Origin: Telmatactis stephensoni
Taxonomy: Eukaryota > Cnidaria > Anthozoa > Actiniaria > Isophelliidae
Length of the DNA stretch: 64,000 nt
Direction: 5' to 3'
NCBI GenBank assembly: GCA_029948255.1
Contig: JALIZF010001242.1
Coordinates: 124,001 to 188,000 of the forward strand
A program made the translations under genes and the position numbers. Under the pieces are notes generated by a model. The model worked only from the letters and a program-made list of their open reading frames with translations, searched no databases and had not been told where the DNA came from. Below are positions 49,570 to 64,000 of the stretch, piece after piece; position 1 is the stretch's first letter, and every line of letters begins with the position of its first letter.

Positions 49570-51717
49570 CTAAGGAAATGAGAATTAAATATCAGCTTTG
49601 TATATTCATTTCATGCAGGGTAGATTTACTTTGTCTGTTGTTGTTTTTTATATGAAATTTTGATGTAATTAACGAGCATGATGACAATAAATCTATGAAA
49701 AAATACTTTAGAAGAAGGATGGTGACGTTTAAAATAATATTACTGTAGTTTTATTCAAGGACAGTCGACCCATCCTCGAGAACCAAGGGGGCCGTATTAT
49801 ATTGCGTTGCTTCGTCGACGAAATAAAAAGGGTGGCACGAAGCACTCTTCAACCGGAGTAGTGATTGGTTTTTAAAACAACAATGTTACAACGGTGACCG
49901 TCAGTCAGGTTCTAGCCAGAGCGAAATTTTGGTACCGATAACTAAGGGTAATGACTAGAAGATATTACAATTATAATTATAACACAAAAGGGTTGGCAGG
50001 TTGGTTTGGTGGAACAAGAATATAGACGCCAAGGGCAGGCAAGTGAGGGAAAAATTTACTCAAGCAACTGCCTCCGGTTGCCTCCGAGCTTATTTCGACA
50101 GTGTGAAAAACCAGCCAGAGTACTCAGGCGGCACTTAACAGATTATATGGCTACTTTGATCCACCGCGCTGATCTGAAGTCCTCTGCCGGCCCAGACCTA
50201 GATACGGTTTTAGCAGCGACGATTTCTCACAGTCCGAATCTGCTTTTTTGCAACTATCACTATCAACATTTTGTTGGATAAGATTTAAAATTCAAGGTCA
50301 CAAGTTTTAATTTTCGTGTCGTAGTCGTCATGGTGGGCCGTGGCGGACTTACCGGTGACCACTTAGACACCAATGACACTTATAGATTAGTGATCTTCCC
50401 CCGGGATATCAACTGACCCAGAACAGAAAGGAGCACGAAAATTTCGATCTTCCTCTTTGTTGTTTGACGGTCTTTTTCTTCCCGGCAATAAAATGGTTGT
50501 CCTAAGGTTGTTGCAAATGATTTTCAGACGCCGCATCGTACAACATTTTGTTTTGATAAAATATTATCAAGAAAAAGGGGAAAATTGGAGATATATATAC
50601 ATACCTAATGTACTTGGGACTTGTGCGGGCCATCGCGGTTTTGTAGGGTAGTCCACTTTGATATTGATAGTTGTTTTTTGTAAATATGCAATTTGTTAAG
50701 TTAACTACTTAGAAGGCCATTTCTACAGTCGAAACCCAAGTCAAAGATTTGTATTTTTCCTGAACAAAAGCCGATAAAATATGTGAATAATTTATAATTG
50801 GCTACCGTTGAAAATTTACACTGAAAACTGTAAACTAACCGGTTGTTGAAGAAAACTGAAGGTAAACTCGGAATCTTTTTGTGAAATGAAAAGCGCATGG
50901 TCGCTGAATTGTACCAGAGAGCTTCAATTAAATCATATTCTGTTCACAGTTGACGGAGTTCAGAATTTGGTTGTGATCTATTCTTGGCAGGCTATGATGT
51001 TTTTTAAGTATATGTCGATTAGATCAGTACCAGAAACAGCATCTAAAAACATCTTTGCAAAACCACAAATATAACGGCTGAAATCAACAACCGTATTCAT
51101 CAAATTCCTTACAATTTTATTCAAAAGCCAAAATCCCTGGAGATTTTTTAATCATTTTAATTTTGAGAATTGAAAAGCATTGAGAAGCAAAAAAGGAAAC
51201 TGAACATCGAAAAGAACACTTCACTAGGTTCAGTTTCCTAGTTGCACGCGGCGAAGATCCAACAAAGGAAACCCAACTGATTTTTTTCGCAACTTTTAGC
51301 ATCCGATGCAATCCTTGGCGTTCCTTATCTAAGGTGAGAGATTTCGTGAAATGAAAAATTCAGTAAGTTTTTCTACTAAACTCAAGAATTTTTTTTAGTT
51401 TGGAAAGAATGAGGAAAAATTCCTCATTCGCTTGATGTTCCCGGGGTTACAAACATATGCGCGCGTCTCGCTCTGTGATTGGCTGTTGACATGTACATAA
51501 TGCATGATCCTCTGGAGTTTGAATAGCGGCGGGCTGCAGAACACAACATGTAAAGAACACTCTCTTGCACGACAGTTTACTGTGTAGTTTAGATCCTCTT
51601 ACTCCTTTCTGTGACCAGTAGAAGTGTTTCTTTACATTTTCAATCCTTCATTCTCTTTATATTTTGTAAATTCTGTAAAATTACAAGGAATTCAACGAGT
51701 TTGAACTTCATCCAAAA
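49570..51717. other. Head-to-head intergenic region, sulfatase / CDC25
   Basis: About 2.1 kb separates the first found sulfatase exon from the CDC25 ATG. It should contain the sulfatase first exon (phase-2 donor, minus strand) and both promoters. I could not choose a first exon; several short minus-strand ATG frames exist but none ends at a donor in the right phase. A 91-codon plus-strand frame at 50006-50281 has no recognised domain. Confidence 0.5.
51476..51487 (-). promoter_or_regulatory. Inverted CCAAT box upstream of CDC25
   Basis: TGATTGGCTG (reverse CCAAT) lies about 235 bp upstream of the CDC25 start codon, after a GC-rich CGCGCGTCTCGC stretch. NF-Y sites of this type are common in cell-cycle promoters. 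Similar ATTGGCT strings also occur inside repeats in this window, so specificity is uncertain. Confidence 0.35.
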
Positions 51718-61285
<9,568 letters not shown>

Positions 61286-61607
61286 TAGCAAATTTATTGA
61301 TGAAATACTAATGCAAGTAACTTGTTCATCTTTCATAATTACAATCAATTGCAAAATGATAATTATATAATTCTTACTCATGCAGATAATAACTCAAAAA
61401 CTTGTTCTTCGTAGGAAGCATTGTGTATAGTCAGTGCATTTCATGAAATATGCTTAAAAGTTTTCCTGGTTGATAAAATACTAAAGAACTGTTGATACAC
61501 TTAATGAATTTTCTGGTCTGTTGACAACATGCTAATGCACTAATATGCAGCTTACAGATTTCGTACTTGCATACTGTCTTGTCATAATGCGAATGAATTG
61601 CATAATG

Positions 61608-61760
61608 CCTTTTATCCCACACCATACAAAATACAGCCAATCAGAAAGCAGGAAGGCTGTGGTATATTTGTTGGTATTCAACTGTCTCTTCCCATGAGGC
61701 ATTGCAGCAAATATTATTGCTGTATTTTCTATGGTGTGGGATAAAATAGTTGTACAATGC
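61608..61760. mobile_element. Inverted-repeat element, TTTATCCCA family, copy 2
   Basis: TTTTATCCCACACCAT pairs with ATGGTGTGGGATAAAA. The interior has TGTCTCTTCCCATGAGGCATT, the reverse of copy 1 at 17668-17820. It lies in the probable CDC25 3' UTR or just beyond. Confidence 0.85.
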
Positions 61761-63087
61761 TTTCTCGTGGCAAACCGTGGATATCTTACTTGTCACTTGT
61801 ATTTTCTTCATATACAAACTCACCTAAAGGCTCATGAGCATACAATAAAATACAAGTGACTCATTGGAAATTCCACGGTATTCCACTCAAAACCATTGTA
61901 TAATTAGTATCTATCGAATACTATACTTTTCTCCTCTACATATAATACTTGTTTCCTCAGGATTCAATGATTTAACACTTATTTATATTTCTTTGATAAT
62001 CCATCCTTTTTGTAATGTTCCCTCATGAGATCAAAGAAAATAAACTCAGCTGTGAAGCAGGTATTCACACCAAGTGATTATATAATTATTTTCAAAATAT
62101 TATTAAAGTTTCAAACTAAAGTGATTTTTTATTTCATGCATCAATGGAATGTTATCATTCCAGGTGCAAAACATTGTGTAGTTTGTAGATTAAATAGTGT
62201 GAATATTTTTATATTGATGTAAAGACTGACTGATTAATTCCAGTTACAGTGAAAAAAACTGTTTCCTCTAATTCTTTTGGCTTTACTGTGTGTTAATGCT
62301 AGTGAAAATGTTTTGATATAAATAGATATTTGTTTTAAACACTTCTTAGGCTACTTGGTACTTTACTTTTGTTTCACCCAGTCAAACCACTGCATGTCTT
62401 CCCTGAAAAAGAACTTTAAAATTCGCATCATTTCTTGAAAAATTTGGTTGAATGACATGGTAAATGATAATTAATTCCTGCTTCAAAAATCGAAGCCTTT
62501 GCACATAAAATATCTATATTTTCTAAATAGTTTGAAATAAGAATAACAATCCAGTCTTAACAGAATGAAATGCAAAAATTGGTTTGACTGTATAATGGAC
62601 AGATTGAGATGAAAATTTTGAGTTCATTCCACAAATCGTAACAAAGTCTAACGAAGTTTGAAATTAAAACTAGAATATCTTTCTACTTTGATTCTTTATT
62701 AACTAGAAAGTCATTCCATAGAATCATTCATTACTAGTGTAATAGTAACAATTTCATAATATGATAGAAAGCTTTTCGACTTGTATTTAATCTGTAAATT
62801 ATTATTGTAATATAATATTATTAGTCTGTATTTTGTTGTAAAATATCATTAAAGATTGTTTTAAGAGCACTTACGTATTTTTACATTACTGTCAGATTGG
62901 TTTTATTTAAAGCCTGTGAAAAAAATTGGCAAACTAATATTTGGTAGGGATGAATGGAAACTTATGACACCGTAAAGAAGGAAATAACTTACTGACGTTT
63001 CGTGTCTCAGCACTTTGTCGGAGTAAAAAAGACGACGACAGTTCGTGTCAGTAAAGTTATCGCCTTTTTTTACAGTGTTAATTAATT

Positions 63088-63293
63088 AAGGCCAATTTAC
63101 ACGGTGCAACTTTTGGCTACAGCTGTTGCATGCAACTTGCTTACGATATATTTTAGCAGCTATTTACACGCGCGCAACTTTGCATGCAATAGTTGCAGAC
63201 GAGTTCTAGGCTTGATTAACACGCGCGACGCAATTCGTGTTGTATGTTATGTATGCCGTTGTGGGCAAAAGTTGCACCGTGTAAATCGGCCTT
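63088..63293. mobile_element. Inverted-repeat element, AAGGCCGATTTACACGG ends
   Basis: AAGGCCAATTTACACGGTGC and GCACCGTGTAAATCGGCCTT are inverted repeats with one mismatch. GTGTAAATCGGCCTT recurs at about 63859-63873, marking another end. A similar GCCGTGTAAATCGG lies at 13204. Confidence 0.8.
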
Positions 63294-63383
63294 TACAGAT
63301 CTCCATTCATCCCTTGTTGTTTTTCATAAACTGACGCAGCCCAAACTACTGAGTTCACTCGCTAGTCGTCTTTAATATTTATT

Positions 63384-63645
63384 AGTAGAGTGATTTTCAT
63401 TTGCCTGTGAAAAAATAGGCAAATTAGTAGTTGGCAGACCCTAAGTCCGTTGTTTTTTTTTTCAGTTGTTTATCAACTAGTACAAACTAAATAGTGGTTT
63501 TCATTTGACCATGAAGGAATAGACAAACTAATAGTTGGTAGTAGACTCTAAAGCCATTGTTTTCTTTTGTTTCTTATCAACTACTACCAACTAAATAGTC
63601 TTTTTTTCACGGTCAAATAATGAAAATCACTCTAGTCATCTTTCT
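63384..63645. repeat. Diverged tandem and inverted copies of a GATTTTCATTTG unit
   Basis: AGTGATTTTCATTTG, then CAAATTAGTAGTTGG, recurs as GTGGTTTTCATTTGACC with CAAACTAATAGTTGG. The reverse complement GTCAAATAATGAAAATCACT closes the block near 63645. A related word, CAAACTAATATTTGG, lies at about 62930. Confidence 0.6.
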
Positions 63646-64000
63646 TTCACGGACAGGTGAAAACACTGTAATAGACTTAACCCATTGTTTATATTTTTCC
63701 CATTATTTAGTACTCACGCACTTTATTCTTACTACTAATATTCAAGTACTCATTACATGTAAATAGTCGTCTTTTATTCGCGAAGTAGGGGCATTCACAC
63801 GACACAATTTTGTTCTAAGCTGTGTTGTATACGTCAAGTCGTGAGCGACAATCGTACCGTGTAAATCGGCCTTAAACAGGCGATGTGCCGGGATGACTTC
63901 GTCACATGACGAGTTTCGCATGATTTCGCGGGTTTAGACCAGAACAAGAATATATTTACGTTCATATTCATGAGTCTTTTCTGCCCAGGACGGCATATGA

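Larger units (their letters stand above)
61286..64000. other. CDC25 3' flank and repeat-rich end of window
   Basis: AATAAA signals occur at 61844 and 62038, candidate polyadenylation sites. An inverted-repeat element and several partial repeats follow. No further gene was seen. Confidence 0.6.

Noticed and set aside
50006..50281. 91-codon plus-strand frame between sulfatase and CDC25
   Set aside because: No domain, splice site or repeat relation supports it as a gene.

Overview
The window is nuclear DNA of an animal. Its genes are rich in introns with GT-AG junctions, intergenic regions and introns are AT-rich, and many short inverted-repeat transposons, SINE-like elements and microsatellites are present. 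All five recognisable proteins belong to metazoan families. The CCDC149, CDC25 and V-ATPase B proteins look close to their vertebrate counterparts, while one gene resembles Glass, a zinc-finger factor best known from insects. This mix and the repeat style suggest an early-branching marine invertebrate, most likely an anthozoan cnidarian such as a coral or anemone. The organism is an inference, not something shown directly.

Layout: 1-3742 is repeat-rich with no supported gene. A CCDC149 coiled-coil gene lies at 3743-12914 (+, 12 exons, 633 aa). 12915-15871 is a cluster of small transposons. The V-ATPase subunit B gene is at 15872-23403 (-, 16 exons, 499 aa). 23404-27269 holds palindromic elements, a 102-bp satellite and a decayed tandem duplication. 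An unrecognised gene at 27270-31235 (-, 5 exons, about 453 aa) is predicted to encode a protein with two membrane segments and a Q/P-rich tail; a 1.4-kb hAT-like transposon sits in its third intron. A Glass-like five-zinc-finger gene is at 34279-37144 (-, 5 exons, 289 aa), with a decayed copy of its last exon at about 31570-31725. 37145-40455 is again dense in inverted repeats. An arylsulfatase B/I/J-like gene is at 40456-49569 (-, first exon not found), with a long lysine-rich C-terminal tail. A CDC25 phosphatase gene at 51718-61285 (+, 19 exons, 580 aa) is arranged head-to-head with the sulfatase. 61286-64000 is 3' flank and repeats.

The genes do not form a pathway: a housekeeping proton pump subunit, a cell-cycle phosphatase, a lysosomal or secreted sulfatase, a coiled-coil protein, a transcription factor and one unknown membrane protein. 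Exon models were built by hand by joining GT-AG junctions and checking that codon phase is kept across every intron. For CCDC149, V-ATPase B, Glass-like and CDC25 the summed exon lengths give one uninterrupted frame from ATG to stop.

The most unusual content is (1) the unrecognised two-membrane-segment gene, (2) the sulfatase tail, (3) the pseudogenised Glass finger exon beside its parent, and (4) several non-autonomous transposon families. These include hAT-like elements with 8-bp target duplications and a family sharing a GTATACACCTATTTC end. I found no clear new multi-gene system.
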